This document shows, piece after piece, positions 18,617-28,478 of a DNA stretch of 64,000 bases (position 1 is the stretch's first letter; the number at the start of each line of letters is the position of its first letter). Source of the stretch: Sporosarcina beigongshangi (lineage in GTDB: Bacteria > Actinomycetota > Actinomycetes > Actinomycetales > Micrococcaceae); assembly GCF_016820535.1 (NCBI RefSeq), contig NZ_JADHDY010000002.1, positions 1-64,000 on the forward strand. The letters are read 5' to 3'. The notes beneath the pieces are model-generated. The model saw only the letters and a list, made by a program, of their open reading frames with translations. It did no database searches and had not been told where the DNA came from. A program made the translations under genes and the position numbers.

Positions 18617-19591
18617 ATGACCGAGAACCAGCCACCGCCGCCTGATCCGGGACGCCCCGGTCTGACGGAACCGTTCAACGGGCTCAGCGCCACCGGACTG
18701 GCCCGCAGCTTTGGCGAGGTGCACGCCGTCGTCAACATGGACCTGCAGGCGCCGGCGGGTGAGGTGACCGCCCTGATCGGGCCAAACGGCGCCGGCAAGA
18801 CAACACTTTTGCTCATGCTGGCCTCGCTGCTGGCCCCAGACCAGGGGAGCATCAGGGTCATGGGGATCGACCCGGCCAAAGACCCCGCCGCGGCGCGTGC
18901 CCGGATCGGTTGGATGCCGGACACGCTGGGCGTCTGGGAATCGCTGACGGCGCGGGAAATTCTCACCACGATGGGCCGTTTTTACCACCTTCCCAAGGCC
19001 GGCATCCCGGCGCGGGTGGCGGAGCTGCTGGACAAGGTGAACCTGGCCGGCCTGGCGGACCAGAAGGCGCGGGTGCTCTCACGCGGACAGCAGCAGCGGC
19101 TGTCGCTGGCGCGGGCCCTGCTGCACGATCCGGACGTGTTGTTGCTGGACGAACCGGCGTCGGGACTGGACCCGGGATCCCGGATTGCGCTGCGCGGGAT
19201 CCTGCGGAGCCTCGCGGCGGAGGGCAAGGCGATTGTGGTCTCCTCCCACGTGCTGGCCGAGTTGGATGAAATTGCCGACGGCGCCGTGTTCGTCAACCAA
19301 GGCCGGACGGTGCTGCGGCAGTCCGTGGACCAGGCTGCCGCACAGGGCCGCCGGTACGCGATTACGTCCCTGGACCCGGCCGCCCTGGCGGCGTCCCTGG
19401 CCACCCTGGGTGTGGAGTTCGCACCGGGAGCCGGACGGCGTGATTCGGTGCTGGCCAGCATCGGCTCGGAAACGGAGGCGGCCGAGCTGCTGCGCGGCCT
19501 GGTTGCCGCAGGCGTCCCGGTGAGCAGTTTTGGACCCGCAACGGGAGCCCTGGAAGAGAGCTACTTGAGCATGGAGGTGGAGCAGCCGTGA
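18617..19591 (+). CDS. ABC transporter ATP-binding protein
   Basis: The ATG at 18617 follows GGGAGG and gives 324 residues; a longer upstream frame lacks a ribosome site. Walker A is LIGPNGAGKTTLLLML, the signature motif is LSRGQQQRLSLARALL, and Walker B is DVLLLDEPASGLDPGS. This is the CcmA/DrrA class, which energises two-component exporters. The C-terminal 90 residues follow the substrate-independent extension common in this class. Its stop overlaps the GTG start of the permease gene by 4 bases. The cargo is unknown. Confidence 0.93.
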   Translation: MTENQPPPPDPGRPGLTEPFNGLSATGLARSFGEVHAVVNMDLQAPAGEVTALIGPNGAGKTTLLLMLASLLAPDQGSIRVMGIDPAKDPAAARARIGWMPDTLGVWESLTAREILTTMGRFYHLPKAGIPARVAELLDKVNLAGLADQKARVLSRGQQQRLSLARALLHDPDVLLLDEPASGLDPGSRIALRGILRSLAAEGKAIVVSSHVLAELDEIADGAVFVNQGRTVLRQSVDQAAAQGRRYAITSLDPAALAASLATLGVEFAPGAGRRDSVLASIGSETEAAELLRGLVAAGVPVSSFGPATGALEESYLSMEVEQP

Positions 19592-20772
19592 CAACGCTAC
19601 AGAACAGTTCGGCGCCCCGGGGCGCCGAAAAGGAACCCGGGCAGGGCGCGCTGCGCCGCTACATCGACGGGGTGCAGGCCGTGGTGGGCATGGAATTGCG
19701 CCAGCGGCTGCGTTCCCGCGGCTGGTACATCATGCTGGGAATTTGGTTCGCCCTCATTTGGCTGGTGACGGCCCTGACATGGATCAGCTGGAAGGCTCAG
19801 TCCGGCATGGGCATTGACCCCGGGTTTGGCGTTCCAGGCCCCGGGCCGCTGATTTTTGAGGCGGTGTGTGCCTTTGTCCTGCTGTTCGGGCTGCTCGTGG
19901 CACCGGCCTTTTCGGCCAACGCCATCAGCGGCGACCGCTCCGCCGGAACCCTGGCCATCATGCAAGTGACCCTGTTGCGGCCGGGGCAACTCCTATGGGG
20001 GAAGTTTCTCGCCTCATGGATTGTAAGCATGGCGTTCCTGGTGGTGAGCGTGCCGTTCCTGGTCTTCGGCATCGCCCAGGGCGGCCTGGGTGCAGGCTAC
20101 ATCCTCGTTGCCCTGCTCATGCTTGCCGTGCAACTGGGCGTGGTGTGTGCGCTGGGCGTGGGCATTTCGGCCCTTGCAAACCGCCCGCTGTTCTCCATCG
20201 TGGTGACGTACCTGGCCGTGGCCGCGCTGGTCTTTGGCACATTGATTGCCTTTGGGCTTGGCGCCATGGTCAGCAACGGCACGGTGGAGGCGAACCAGAT
20301 CTACTACAAGGGGATGGAGCAGTATCCGGAGGAGGAGCAGGGCATGTATCCGCCGGTTCCCAGCCGTGTGGACATCACGGACGAAAATGACGAATTTGCC
20401 TGCTTTGGCCCGCTGGTGGAGCAGCCGGCCACGCGGACGGACCGGGTGGCGTGGCTGCTGGCCATGAACCCGTTTGTGGTGGTGGCCGATGCCATCCCCT
20501 ACCCCGACCGCCCCGACGACGGCCGCGATTATTACCCGACGGGGATGTTCCAGACAGTCAGTGAGGGCGCCCGCTACGTCCAGGCCGGGCCGGAGGCGAC
20601 CTACCAGTGCGCCGGCGGAAAGGTTGCCCCGGACAGCATCGGGCAGCAGATGCCATTCTGGCCGCTGGGCCTTGGCCTGCAGATGCTGGTCACGGCGGGG
20701 CTGCTGGCCCTCGGCTGGCGGGCCCTGCGCACCCCGGCGGGCAGGCTGGCGAAGGGCACCCGCATCGCCTGA
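19588..20772 (+). CDS. ABC transporter permease (ABC-2 type)
   Basis: A 394-residue membrane protein starting at GTG, coupled to the ATPase gene. Predicted helices include GWYIMLGIWFALIWLVTAL near residue 47, FEAVCAFVLLFGLLVAPAF near 90, a helix near 145-165, one near 170-195, one near 200-220 and a last one near 360-380. A large extracytoplasmic loop of about 120 residues rich in acidic and aromatic residues separates the last two. NAISGDRSAGTLAIMQVTLL is the typical coupling segment after the second helix. Likely an exporter; no substrate clue. Confidence 0.88.
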   Translation: MTTLQNSSAPRGAEKEPGQGALRRYIDGVQAVVGMELRQRLRSRGWYIMLGIWFALIWLVTALTWISWKAQSGMGIDPGFGVPGPGPLIFEAVCAFVLLFGLLVAPAFSANAISGDRSAGTLAIMQVTLLRPGQLLWGKFLASWIVSMAFLVVSVPFLVFGIAQGGLGAGYILVALLMLAVQLGVVCALGVGISALANRPLFSIVVTYLAVAALVFGTLIAFGLGAMVSNGTVEANQIYYKGMEQYPEEEQGMYPPVPSRVDITDENDEFACFGPLVEQPATRTDRVAWLLAMNPFVVVADAIPYPDRPDDGRDYYPTGMFQTVSEGARYVQAGPEATYQCAGGKVAPDSIGQQMPFWPLGLGLQMLVTAGLLALGWRALRTPAGRLAKGTRIA

Positions 20773-20812
20773 TCACCGCCCCTGTCGCGCCGCGCAGCCC
20801 GCGCTGCCCCAG

Positions 20813-20856
20813 CACGACGGCGCCCGGCCCACCAAGGTGGGACGGGCGCCGTCGTG
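20813..20856. terminator. Bidirectional terminator between ABC permease and ilvD
   Basis: CACGACGGCGCCCG (20813-20826) pairs with CGGGCGCCGTCGTG (20843-20856), and the loop side itself pairs (CCCACC with GGTGGG). TTTCT follows on the plus strand. It lies between converging genes. The rest of the gap to 20950 has no feature I recognise. Confidence 0.8.
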
Positions 20857-20950
20857 GTTTCTATGGGGCAGCTGTTGGGCGAAAAAGCGAATTAAAAGCT
20901 TTCCGGTCCGACAGCTGCCACACAGATTTGGTGCGGGGAAGGTGGGCGGA

Positions 20951-22846
20951 CTACACCGCGGCAACCTCGGCGCGCGGGGCCTTCATCAGCACGACGTCCT
21001 CGGGGATCTGGCGGACGGCGCCCTTGTCGGCGCTCGTGGCCATGGCGGCGTAGGCGCGCAGGGCGGCGGAAACCTCGCGCTCGCGGCCCACGGGCTGGTA
21101 GCCGGTGGTGGACTCGAGGCGGTCGCGGCGTTCGTCCAGCTCGGATGGGTCCACCAGCAGTTCCAGGGAACGGTTGGGGATGTCGATGCGGATGATGTCC
21201 CCGTCCTGGACGAGGGCGATGGTGCCGCCGGCTGCCGCCTCGGGGGAGACATGGCCGATGGACAGGCCGGAGGTGCCGCCGGAGAAGCGCCCGTCAGTGA
21301 TGAGGGCGCAGACCTTGCCCAGCTTCAGGCCCTTCAGGAACGACGTGGGGTAGAGCATTTCCTGCATGCCGGGGCCGCCGCGGGGGCCTTCGTAGCGGAT
21401 GACCACCACGTCGCCGGCCTTGACCACCTTGGAGAGGATCTTCTCCACGGCCTCGTCCTGCGATTCGCAGACCACGGCCGGGCCCTCGAACGTCCAGATG
21501 GACTCGTCCACGCCGGCCGTCTTGACCACGGCGCCGTCGAGGGCGATGTTGCCGCGGAGCACGGCCAGGCCGCCGTCCTTGGAGAAGGCGTGCTCAACAT
21601 CGCGCAGGCAGCCGTTGGCGCCGTCGGTGTCCAGGGAGGTCCACTCGGCCGACTGCGAGAATGCGGTGGAGGAGCGCTGTCCGCCGGGGGCCGCGGTCCA
21701 CAGGGCTTCCGCCTCCGGAGTGGCCTTGCCGCCGCGGATGTCCCAGTCGTCCAGCCAGCCCGTCAGGTTGTCGGAGTGGATGGAGTTGACGTTGGTGTGC
21801 AGCAGCCCGCCGCGGTTCAGCTCGCCCAGAAGTGCGGGGATGCCGCCGGCGCGGTGCACGTCCTCCATGTAGTAGGTCTTGTCGCCGGCCACGTTCGGGG
21901 CCACCTTCGCCAGGCAGGGCACGTTGCGGGACTTCGCATCGATGTCGTCGAGGTCGTACTTCAGTCCGGCCTCCTGCGCTGCGGCGAGCAGGTGCAGGAT
22001 CGTGTTGGTGGAGCCGCCCATGGCGATGTCCAGGGCCATGGCGTTGTCGAACGCCTCGAAGGTGGCGATGTTGCGCGGCAGCACGGAGGCGTCGTCGTCC
22101 TCGTAGTAGCGCTTGGCAAGCTCGACGGCGGTTGCCCCGGCGCGCTCGTACAGGGCCTTGCGGGCGGTGTGGGTTGCCAGCAGGGAACCGTTGCCGGGCA
22201 GCGACAGGCCGATGGCCTCGGTCAGGCAGTTCATCGAGTTGGCCGTGAACATGCCGGAGCAGGAGCCGCAGGTGGGGCAGGCGTTTTCCTCGATGAGCTG
22301 GATGTCATCGTCGGAAACGCTGGCGTCCACGGCGTCGGAAATGGCGTTGACCAGGTCCAGTGAGCGGATGGAGCCGTCGGTCAACGTGACGCGGCCGGCT
22401 TCCATGGGGCCGCCGGAGACAAATACGGTGGGGATGTTCAGGCGCAGTGCGGCCATGAGCATGCCAGGGGTGATCTTGTCGCAGTTGGAGATGCACACAA
22501 GCACGTCGGCGCAGTGGGCGTTGACCATGTACTCGACGGAGTCGGCGATCAGGTCGCGGGAGGGCAGCGAGTACAGCATGCCGCCGTGGCCCATGGCGAT
22601 GCCGTCGTCCACGGCGATCGTGTTGAATTCGCGGGCGATGGCGCCGGCTTCGTGGATGGCGTCGGAGACGATCCGGCCCACCGGGGCGAGGTGGGTGTGG
22701 CCCGGGACGAACTCGGTGAAGGAGTTGGCGACGGCGACGATCGGCTTGCCGATGTCGGACTTGGCAACACCGGAGGCCATCATGAGGGCGCGGGCGCCGG
22801 CCATGTTGCGGCCGTGGGTGACTGTGCGTGAACGTAATGGAGGCAT
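20951..22846 (-). CDS. ilvD: Dihydroxy-acid dehydratase
   Basis: The ATG at 22846 is chosen because it gives the family's usual N-terminus, [20 protein letters not shown] (631 residues in all); the longer frame is read-through of the divergent gene. IlvD makes the 2-keto acid precursors of valine, isoleucine and leucine and uses an Fe-S cluster. The cluster cysteines appear in [12 protein letters not shown] and [20 protein letters not shown], and KEDGG-like residues appear in [33 protein letters not shown] and [11 protein letters not shown] near the C-terminus are conserved. There is no clear Shine-Dalgarno, so it may be leaderless. No other ilv gene is in the window. Confidence 0.95.
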   Translation of the reverse strand: MPPLRSRTVTHGRNMAGARALMMASGVAKSDIGKPIVAVANSFTEFVPGHTHLAPVGRIVSDAIHEAGAIAREFNTIAVDDGIAMGHGGMLYSLPSRDLIADSVEYMVNAHCADVLVCISNCDKITPGMLMAALRLNIPTVFVSGGPMEAGRVTLTDGSIRSLDLVNAISDAVDASVSDDDIQLIEENACPTCGSCSGMFTANSMNCLTEAIGLSLPGNGSLLATHTARKALYERAGATAVELAKRYYEDDDASVLPRNIATFEAFDNAMALDIAMGGSTNTILHLLAAAQEAGLKYDLDDIDAKSRNVPCLAKVAPNVAGDKTYYMEDVHRAGGIPALLGELNRGGLLHTNVNSIHSDNLTGWLDDWDIRGGKATPEAEALWTAAPGGQRSSTAFSQSAEWTSLDTDGANGCLRDVEHAFSKDGGLAVLRGNIALDGAVVKTAGVDESIWTFEGPAVVCESQDEAVEKILSKVVKAGDVVVIRYEGPRGGPGMQEMLYPTSFLKGLKLGKVCALITDGRFSGGTSGLSIGHVSPEAAAGGTIALVQDGDIIRIDIPNRSLELLVDPSELDERRDRLESTTGYQPVGREREVSAALRAYAAMATSADKGAVRQIPEDVVLMKAPRAEVAAV

Positions 22847-22868
22847 AACTGTAGTTAACCAGCAAGCT

Positions 22869-22906
22869 GCCACTAGTAGGAAGACGGCCTCACTACTAGT
22901 AGTGGC
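22869..22906. promoter_or_regulatory. Palindromic operator between ilvD and the MmyB-type regulator
   Basis: CACTACTAGTAGTG (22891-22904) is a perfect 14-bp palindrome. A related half-site, GCCACTAGTAG (22869-22879), sits 22 bases away. The palindrome is 21 bases before the regulator's ATG and 45 bases before the ilvD ATG, so one protein bound there could control both. The adjacent HTH regulator is the obvious candidate. Confidence 0.55.
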
Positions 22907-22924
22907 AGTGCTAGATTTGGTGAA

Positions 22925-23758
22925 ATGAATGAAGAACGACGGCGTGAGCTGGGCCAGTTTCTCCGTGACCGCCGCGCCGGGCTGCTTCGGGCGGAACACG
23001 GGCTGCCGCCCATCGGCCGGCGCACCATGGGCCTGCGCCGCGAAGAGGTGGCCGCCTTCGCCGCGGTCAGCGTCACCTGGTACACGTGGCTGGAGCAGGG
23101 GCGGGACATCAACGCCTCCCGCCAGGTGCTTGAGTCGATTGGCCGGGTCCTGCGGCTGACCGCGGCCGAACAGGCCTACGTGTTGGCGCTGGGCGGACAC
23201 GGCGCGGTCCCGCCCGACGGGCCCGCCACCATCGAGGACATGCCCCTGCACCTGCAGGCTCTGCTGGATGCCTGGGACTTTCCCGCGTTCGCCGTTGCCC
23301 CGGACTGGAACATTGCCGGTTGGAACAGCGCCTACGAGGGCCTGTACTCACGCATTTCCGCGGTGGGAACCGACGATCGGAACCTGCTCTGGCTGGTGTT
23401 CACCGACCCCCAGCTGCGGCAGATGCTGCCCGACTGGGACACCACATCACGGAACTTCGTGGCGGAGTTCCGTGCGGAGGCGGGCCTCCGGCTGGGGTCC
23501 GCGGCTCACACAGCACTGGTGGACAAGCTCGCGGGAGCCAGCGCGGAGTTTGCCAGCATTTGGGCTGAGCGGGTGGTCTTGAACTTTTCCTCCCGGCGCC
23601 GCGTGTTCATCCATCCGGAGGTGGGGGAGCTGGTGTTTGAGCAGCACCGCCTGGTGCCCTCCGACGTGCCGGACCTGCACTTTGTGCTGTACGTGCCCAC
23701 CGCGGGGACCTCCACGAAGGAGCGCCTCACGGAGCTGGCATCCCGCCCGGCCCCCTGA
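22925..23758 (+). CDS. Helix-turn-helix regulator with MmyB-like ligand-binding domain
   Basis: A 277-residue protein with an N-terminal Xre-type HTH (about residues 8-85: [32 protein letters not shown]). A C-terminal MmyB-like domain follows, with the classic [19 protein letters not shown] near residue 118, [10 protein letters not shown] near 150 and [13 protein letters not shown]. MmyB-type regulators are very common in Actinobacteria; they often control the divergent gene, and the C-terminal domain resembles a PAS-type pocket. The divergent gene here is ilvD, which is an unusual partner. No membrane segment. Confidence 0.9.
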   Translation: MNEERRRELGQFLRDRRAGLLRAEHGLPPIGRRTMGLRREEVAAFAAVSVTWYTWLEQGRDINASRQVLESIGRVLRLTAAEQAYVLALGGHGAVPPDGPATIEDMPLHLQALLDAWDFPAFAVAPDWNIAGWNSAYEGLYSRISAVGTDDRNLLWLVFTDPQLRQMLPDWDTTSRNFVAEFRAEAGLRLGSAAHTALVDKLAGASAEFASIWAERVVLNFSSRRRVFIHPEVGELVFEQHRLVPSDVPDLHFVLYVPTAGTSTKERLTELASRPAP

Positions 23759-23944
23759 GACCCTCTATCAGCAACCGGGGTGTTTCGGCCATCCCTCTAT
23801 CAGTGATCGGGGTCCCGCCCAGTTGGTCCGGGCTGCTGGCTTGTTCGGAACACCAAACTCGACTTTGGGCGGCCCGCCCGAATCATTTGGACACCAAACG
23901 AGGGCATAACCGCGAAAAATGCGATCCCCGGGGTGCTCCGCCGG

Positions 23945-24104
23945 TTTGAACCGGCAGCTCCTGCGGTTGCCAGCTTTGAACCGGCAGCTCCTGCGATTTC
24001 CGGATTTGAAACTGCAGCACATGCGATTAACTTGCTGTTTTATCGCACGTGCTGCAGTTTCAACTTCAGTCGGGTCCCGATAATCGCACGTGCTGCAGTT
24101 TCAA
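23945..24104. repeat. Five-copy repeat array, three direct and two inverted
   Basis: Units of about 23-24 bases, consensus beginning TTTGAAnCnGCAGC, occur at 23945, 23975 and 24005 with an exact 30-base period. Two inverted copies (ending GCTGCAGTTTCAA) lie at 24041-24063 and 24082-24104. The third direct unit and the fourth copy form a stem with an 12-base loop. The array is in the 480-base gap (23759-24239) between the MmyB-type gene and the recR 3' end. The remainder of that gap has a CCCTCTATCAG duplication (23762 and 23793) and no gene. Confidence 0.75.
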
Positions 24105-24239
24105 CTGGCGTGGCCTGGACCAATCGGCCGGGCTGCCACAAACCAGTGCTTTTCGGACGGAAACAACCCACGGATATGTCAGGGAAGCCCAATCCAGCCT
24201 CGTGGTGGATCCGTATGAATCTCGGCGAGGCGGACGGAT

Positions 24240-24839
24240 TTAGGTCAGCGCGTTGCGCCGGCCCTCAAAGGCGCGGCCCAGGGTAACCTCGTCGGCGTAC
24301 TCCAAGTCGCCGCCCACGGGCAGTCCCGAGGCCAGGCGCGTGACGGCGATGCCAAGCGTCTTCAGCATGCGCGAGAGGTAGGTGGCCGTGGCCTCGCCCT
24401 CAAGATTGGGGTCGGTGGCGATGATGATTTCCTGGATCTGGGCGTCGTTGAGGCGCGTCAGCAGCTCGCGGATGCGCAGCTGGTCCGGGCCGATCCCGGC
24501 GATGGGATTGATCGATCCCCCCAGCACGTGGTACCGGCCGCGGAAGGCGCGCGTGCGCTCCACCGCCAGGACGTCCTTCGACTCCTCCACCACGCAGATG
24601 ACGGTGGGGTCGCGGCGTTCGTCGCGGCAGATGTTGCACAGCTCCGTCTCGGTGACGTTGAAGCACACGGTGCAGAACTTCACCCGTTCCTTGACCGTGG
24701 TGATGGCCCGGACCAGGCGCGACATGTCCTCGCCGTCCGCCTCCAAAATATGGAACGCGAGCCGCTGCGCCGACTTCGGCCCGATCCCCGGCAGGCGCCC
24801 CAGCTCATCAATGAGCTCCTGAACTGCTCCTTCGTACAC
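24240..24839 (-). CDS. recR: Recombination mediator protein RecR
   Basis: A 199-residue RecR that acts with RecF/RecO to load RecA at gapped DNA. It has the helix-hairpin-helix [20 protein letters not shown], the zinc finger [16 protein letters not shown], and the Toprim motifs [12 protein letters not shown] and [17 protein letters not shown]. It follows dnaX with only 36 bases between them. The ybaB/ebfC gene that usually sits between dnaX and recR in bacteria is absent. Confidence 0.96.
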   Translation of the reverse strand: MYEGAVQELIDELGRLPGIGPKSAQRLAFHILEADGEDMSRLVRAITTVKERVKFCTVCFNVTETELCNICRDERRDPTVICVVEESKDVLAVERTRAFRGRYHVLGGSINPIAGIGPDQLRIRELLTRLNDAQIQEIIIATDPNLEGEATATYLSRMLKTLGIAVTRLASGLPVGGDLEYADEVTLGRAFEGRRNALT

Positions 24840-24875
24840 AATGCCTCTTGTCTATTGATTCAAAAATGGTGCGGG

Positions 24876-27800
24876 CTAGCTGCCGGGATTCAGCGGGCGC
24901 TCTTCCACCAGCACTCCGCCCAGAATACGCTCCACGGCGGCCTGGCCCACCACACCCGATTCCTCGATCGTGACGTCGTCGGGGCTGGGAACGTCCTCCA
25001 CATACGGAACCGCCTCAGCCACGGCCGGAGCCTTCGCCCGGCCCGCCTGGGCCTCGGAACTGTTGGACAGGCGCTGGTACATGCTCAGCTTCTCGCCTGC
25101 TTGCATGGCCGACGCCGGAACCTCCTGCTGCTGTTCCGGCACCTCGCCGCCCGGCTGGCCGGGTGACGGCTGCGTGGGCGGGCTGAACGAGGACGGCGTG
25201 GGGTAGGCAGAGGACGCGCCGAGAGGCTGCCCGGCCACGGGCATGGCGGCGTTGAACGGCACGTCGGCAACCGGTGTTGCACCGGCCGCTGCGTCCTGTG
25301 AGCCAGAATCCGTGACGAAACCGCCAGTCGGGGCGGAAGGCTGGGCCTGCGACGCGTCTGCCGCGGGTCCGCCCTGGGCCCAGTCGGGGGCGTCGGACAT
25401 GGTGCCCCAGCCGGGATCGGCTACGGCGGTGCGGCTGCCCTGGCCCAGTGACACTCCCCAGTCCTGGGGTGCCGCCGAACCTCCCGGATGGCTGGACTGT
25501 GCGGCAATTTGCTGTGCCAGCAGTTCGCTGCGCCGGGGGGTCTCAGGTGCGGCCGGGGTTTCAGGCTCTGCAGCCGGGGTGTCCGAGGGCATGTCCCAAC
25601 CAGTGGTCCATGCGGAGATCGGTGAAACCTTGGGGGGCGTGTGCACGAACGGTGCTGCAGGTGCTGCGGGGTGTTCCTGCGCCGGCGTCGGATTGGCCTG
25701 GCCGGCAGCCATTCCGCCGGGGCCGCCCGCTGCGGAACCCTGCCCCTGCGGCGCCGCGCCGGGGGCGGGCTCGCCGTGGAAGGGGACGGAAGCGTATGGG
25801 TCTTCACCGGGGAAGGGCTCTCCGGCGTAGGGGTCCGGGTACGGCTCTTCCCACGGTTCGGCGGGTTCTGCCGGGCCGTCCCATGCCTGCTGGGAGGCCG
25901 GGGCGGGAGCCTGGGCCTGCCGTTGCGGCTGGACCGTGGCCGGAGCGGAATCATCTTGGACAGCCTGGGGCTGGTGGCCGGCAAGTTGTCCAGGTGCAGC
26001 GGCTGTGGCGGGGTGGGCAGGCGACGGCGGCGACGGCGGCGCCGAGGGGCCAGTGGCCGTTGCCGGCGGGGAAGGGGCGCCGGCGGCGGCCAAAGGCATG
26101 TGGCCGGCAGCAGTGTAGACGGGCGATGCCGCGGGGGGAGCCGCCGGAACGGTGCTGCCTACGGGTCTGGGCGAAGCTGTCCCTGGCCGGGAGGCCGGTT
26201 CGGGCTGAATGGGTGCGGGCCCGGCATGGCCGGAGCCCCCTTCGCGCCGGGGCGAAGGGCTACCAGTTTGTACTTTTGGGTTTGGCTCAGCGCTCGCCTT
26301 CGGGGCCTCGCCATCCACGGGCAGGATGGAGACGCTCAGCCCCAGGACCTGGTTGATGGCCTGCTGCAGGTTTTGCAGGTGGCCGCCGTTGCTGAACGTG
26401 CTGATCAGTCCGGTGGACGGGAGGCCGACCCGCAGCTCCTGGCCGTCGAAGGTCTGCGGGACCACATTCTGGTTCACGATGACCCACGAGGCCATGCGGA
26501 TGTTCCGAAGGGAACCCAAGATCTCCGGCCAGGCGCGGCGGATGACCTCGATGCCCGAAGGGTTTCCTGAGGGTGCCGGGGATTGGGCCGATGGGGCAGG
26601 CGCCGCGGCTTGGGCAGGCTGCGCAGCCGGGGGCTCCGGCGCAGATGCCGCGGCGGGTGCGGCCTGTGGTGCCTGGTGCTGCAGCGGTTGCTGGGGTGCG
26701 GCTTCTGGCGCACGCGCTGCCACGGGGGTGCCGGCAGGCGTGGGCAGGTCGTCCCAGGTGCGGCCCGAGGGGGCGAAGGGGGCGTTTGTCGACGGTGCTG
26801 CCGCGGAGGATTCCGGTGCCGGGACCGGAGTCTGGGTCTGGGTGCCCGACGGCGGTTCGGCCGCACGTGCCTGCGCCACCGGTGCCTGTGTTGCGGGTGT
26901 GGGGGCTTGCTCCGGAGTCGTCGTGCCGGCCACGGGGGCTGGGGGATTTGAACCCCCGGGGGCATGGCGGGCCGCGACCTCGGCGCCCGCCGCCTCCTTG
27001 GCACGGGCCAGCTGCGCCCGTACGGCAGCCAAGCCGGCGCCGGCGCCGCCGGAAGTATCGGCGGGTGCCGCCGTCGTGCTTGGCGCGGTGAAGGAGGGCG
27101 CCTCGGCCACGGGGGCGCTGGCGGCCTGTGCACTGGGCGTGCCGGCATAGTTGAGGCGGCGTTCCAGCTGGTCCAGGCGCGTGGCCATGCCGCGGGTGGA
27201 GGAATCGGCGCCGGGAAGGAGCAGGCGCGCGCCAAGCAGTTCCAGGTGGAGGCGCGGCGAGGTGGCGCCGGTCATTTCGTTGAAGGCGGCGTTGGTGACG
27301 TCGGCGGCGCGGGAGAGTTCGGCGGCGCCGAGCTGGGCTGCCTGCGTCTGCATGCGGGCGATGAGCTCGTCCGGGGTGCCGCGAAGGATGGCGTGCGCGC
27401 TTTCCGGCATGGCCTGGACGATGATGAGGTCGCGGAAGCGCTCCAGCAGGTCCTCGACAAAGCGGCGGGGGTCGTGGCCGGTTTGGATGACCCGGTCGAC
27501 GGACTTGAAGACGGTGGCGGAATCGGCCGCGGCAAGCGCCTCGACGACGTCGTCCAACAGGGAGGCGTGCGTGTAGCCGAGGAGGTCGACGGCGAGGTCG
27601 TAGTCCAGGCCGGACTCGCCGGCGCCGGCCATGAGCTGGTCAAGGACGGAGAGCGAGTCGCGGACCGAACCTCCGCCGGCGCGCACCACGAGGGACAGGA
27701 CTCCCGGGGCGACAGGCACGTTTTCGGCCTCGCACAGCTGTGCCAAATAGGCCATGAGCGGCTCCGGCGGCACCAGCCTGAAGGGGTAGTGGTGCGTGCG

Positions 27801-28313
27801 GGAGCGGATGGTGCCAATCACCTTGTCGGGCTCGGTGGTGGCGAAGATGAACTTGATGTGCTCCGGCGGCTCTTCGACAATTTTGAGCAGGGCGTTGAAG
27901 CCCGCCGAGGTGACCATGTGGGCCTCGTCGATGATGAAAATCTTGTAGCGGTCCCGGATCGGGGCGAAGGTGGCGCGTTCGCGCAGGTCACGGGCGTCGT
28001 CGACACCGCCGTGGCTGGCGGCGTCAATTTCAATGACGTCCAGGGAACCGGTGCCGCCGCGGGCGAGCTCGATGCAGCTGTCGCACTCGCCGCAGGGGTG
28101 TGAGGTGGGGCCCTTGGCGCAGTTCAGGCAGCGGGCAAGGATGCGCGCGGAGGTGGTCTTGCCGCAGCCGCGGGGGCCGGAGAAAAGGTAGGCGTGGTTG
28201 ACGCGGTTCTTGTCCAGGGCAGCCATGAGGGGCGCCGTGACGTGCTCTTGGCCAATCACGGAGGCGAAGGAATCCGGGCGATACCGGCGATACAGGGCTG
28301 TTGGTGCGCTCAC
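24876..28313 (-). CDS. dnaX: DNA polymerase III subunits gamma and tau, unusually long
   Basis: The GTG at 28313 gives the standard start VSAPTALYRRYRPDSFASVI and 1145 residues; an earlier in-frame ATG has no support. The clamp-loader AAA+ domain (about 1-380) has Walker A GPRGCGKTT, the zinc module CLNCAKGP..CGECDSC, Walker B IFIIDEAHMV and sensor IFATTEPDKV. A tau-specific part with a conserved patch RRAWPEILGSLRNIRMASWV near residue 600 follows. More than half of the protein is Pro/Ala/Gln/Gly low-complexity sequence (about 430-585 and 700-1145), far longer than in most relatives. It ends with an acidic VTIEESGVVGQAAVERILGG element. RecR follows. Confidence 0.95.
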   Translation of the reverse strand: MSAPTALYRRYRPDSFASVIGQEHVTAPLMAALDKNRVNHAYLFSGPRGCGKTTSARILARCLNCAKGPTSHPCGECDSCIELARGGTGSLDVIEIDAASHGGVDDARDLRERATFAPIRDRYKIFIIDEAHMVTSAGFNALLKIVEEPPEHIKFIFATTEPDKVIGTIRSRTHHYPFRLVPPEPLMAYLAQLCEAENVPVAPGVLSLVVRAGGGSVRDSLSVLDQLMAGAGESGLDYDLAVDLLGYTHASLLDDVVEALAAADSATVFKSVDRVIQTGHDPRRFVEDLLERFRDLIIVQAMPESAHAILRGTPDELIARMQTQAAQLGAAELSRAADVTNAAFNEMTGATSPRLHLELLGARLLLPGADSSTRGMATRLDQLERRLNYAGTPSAQAASAPVAEAPSFTAPSTTAAPADTSGGAGAGLAAVRAQLARAKEAAGAEVAARHAPGGSNPPAPVAGTTTPEQAPTPATQAPVAQARAAEPPSGTQTQTPVPAPESSAAAPSTNAPFAPSGRTWDDLPTPAGTPVAARAPEAAPQQPLQHQAPQAAPAAASAPEPPAAQPAQAAAPAPSAQSPAPSGNPSGIEVIRRAWPEILGSLRNIRMASWVIVNQNVVPQTFDGQELRVGLPSTGLISTFSNGGHLQNLQQAINQVLGLSVSILPVDGEAPKASAEPNPKVQTGSPSPRREGGSGHAGPAPIQPEPASRPGTASPRPVGSTVPAAPPAASPVYTAAGHMPLAAAGAPSPPATATGPSAPPSPPSPAHPATAAAPGQLAGHQPQAVQDDSAPATVQPQRQAQAPAPASQQAWDGPAEPAEPWEEPYPDPYAGEPFPGEDPYASVPFHGEPAPGAAPQGQGSAAGGPGGMAAGQANPTPAQEHPAAPAAPFVHTPPKVSPISAWTTGWDMPSDTPAAEPETPAAPETPRRSELLAQQIAAQSSHPGGSAAPQDWGVSLGQGSRTAVADPGWGTMSDAPDWAQGGPAADASQAQPSAPTGGFVTDSGSQDAAAGATPVADVPFNAAMPVAGQPLGASSAYPTPSSFSPPTQPSPGQPGGEVPEQQQEVPASAMQAGEKLSMYQRLSNSSEAQAGRAKAPAVAEAVPYVEDVPSPDDVTIEESGVVGQAAVERILGGVLVEERPLNPGS

Positions 28314-28389
28314 GGTATCAACCCTATCTAATCCGCCTGACAAAATTCCGCGTGGAGGCCCGATTTCGGGGGCATCTGGGGATAAATAA

Positions 28390-28478
28390 AGACCCCCCAT
28401 GCACCCGCCAGAGCCCGCTTACCCTTGCTACCTTCCGGTCCTGGGGGAGTTCACAGGATGACGCCACATGAGGGGCCG
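28390..28478 (-). ncRNA. ffs: Signal recognition particle RNA (small bacterial type)
   Basis: On the minus strand the domain IV core is visible: GTGAACTCCCCCAGGACCGG continuing AAGGTAGCAAGGGTAAGCGG, with the GGA-type tetraloop and the asymmetric A/C loop that binds Ffh. The ends pair (CCCCTCATG near 28477 with CATGGGGGG near 28398). It precedes dnaX with about 76 bases between, the arrangement commonly seen in Actinobacteria. Ends are accurate to a few bases. Confidence 0.92.

Noticed and set aside
20474-22363. A 629-residue plus-strand frame spanning the ABC permease end and ilvD
   Set aside because: It runs antisense across ilvD and through a terminator, with no recognisable domain.
26937-26962. 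A GGGATTTGAACCCCC sequence resembling a tRNA T-arm
   Set aside because: It lies inside the dnaX low-complexity coding region (encoding Gly-Gly-Ser-Asn-Pro-Pro) and has no matching acceptor, D-arm or anticodon stem.
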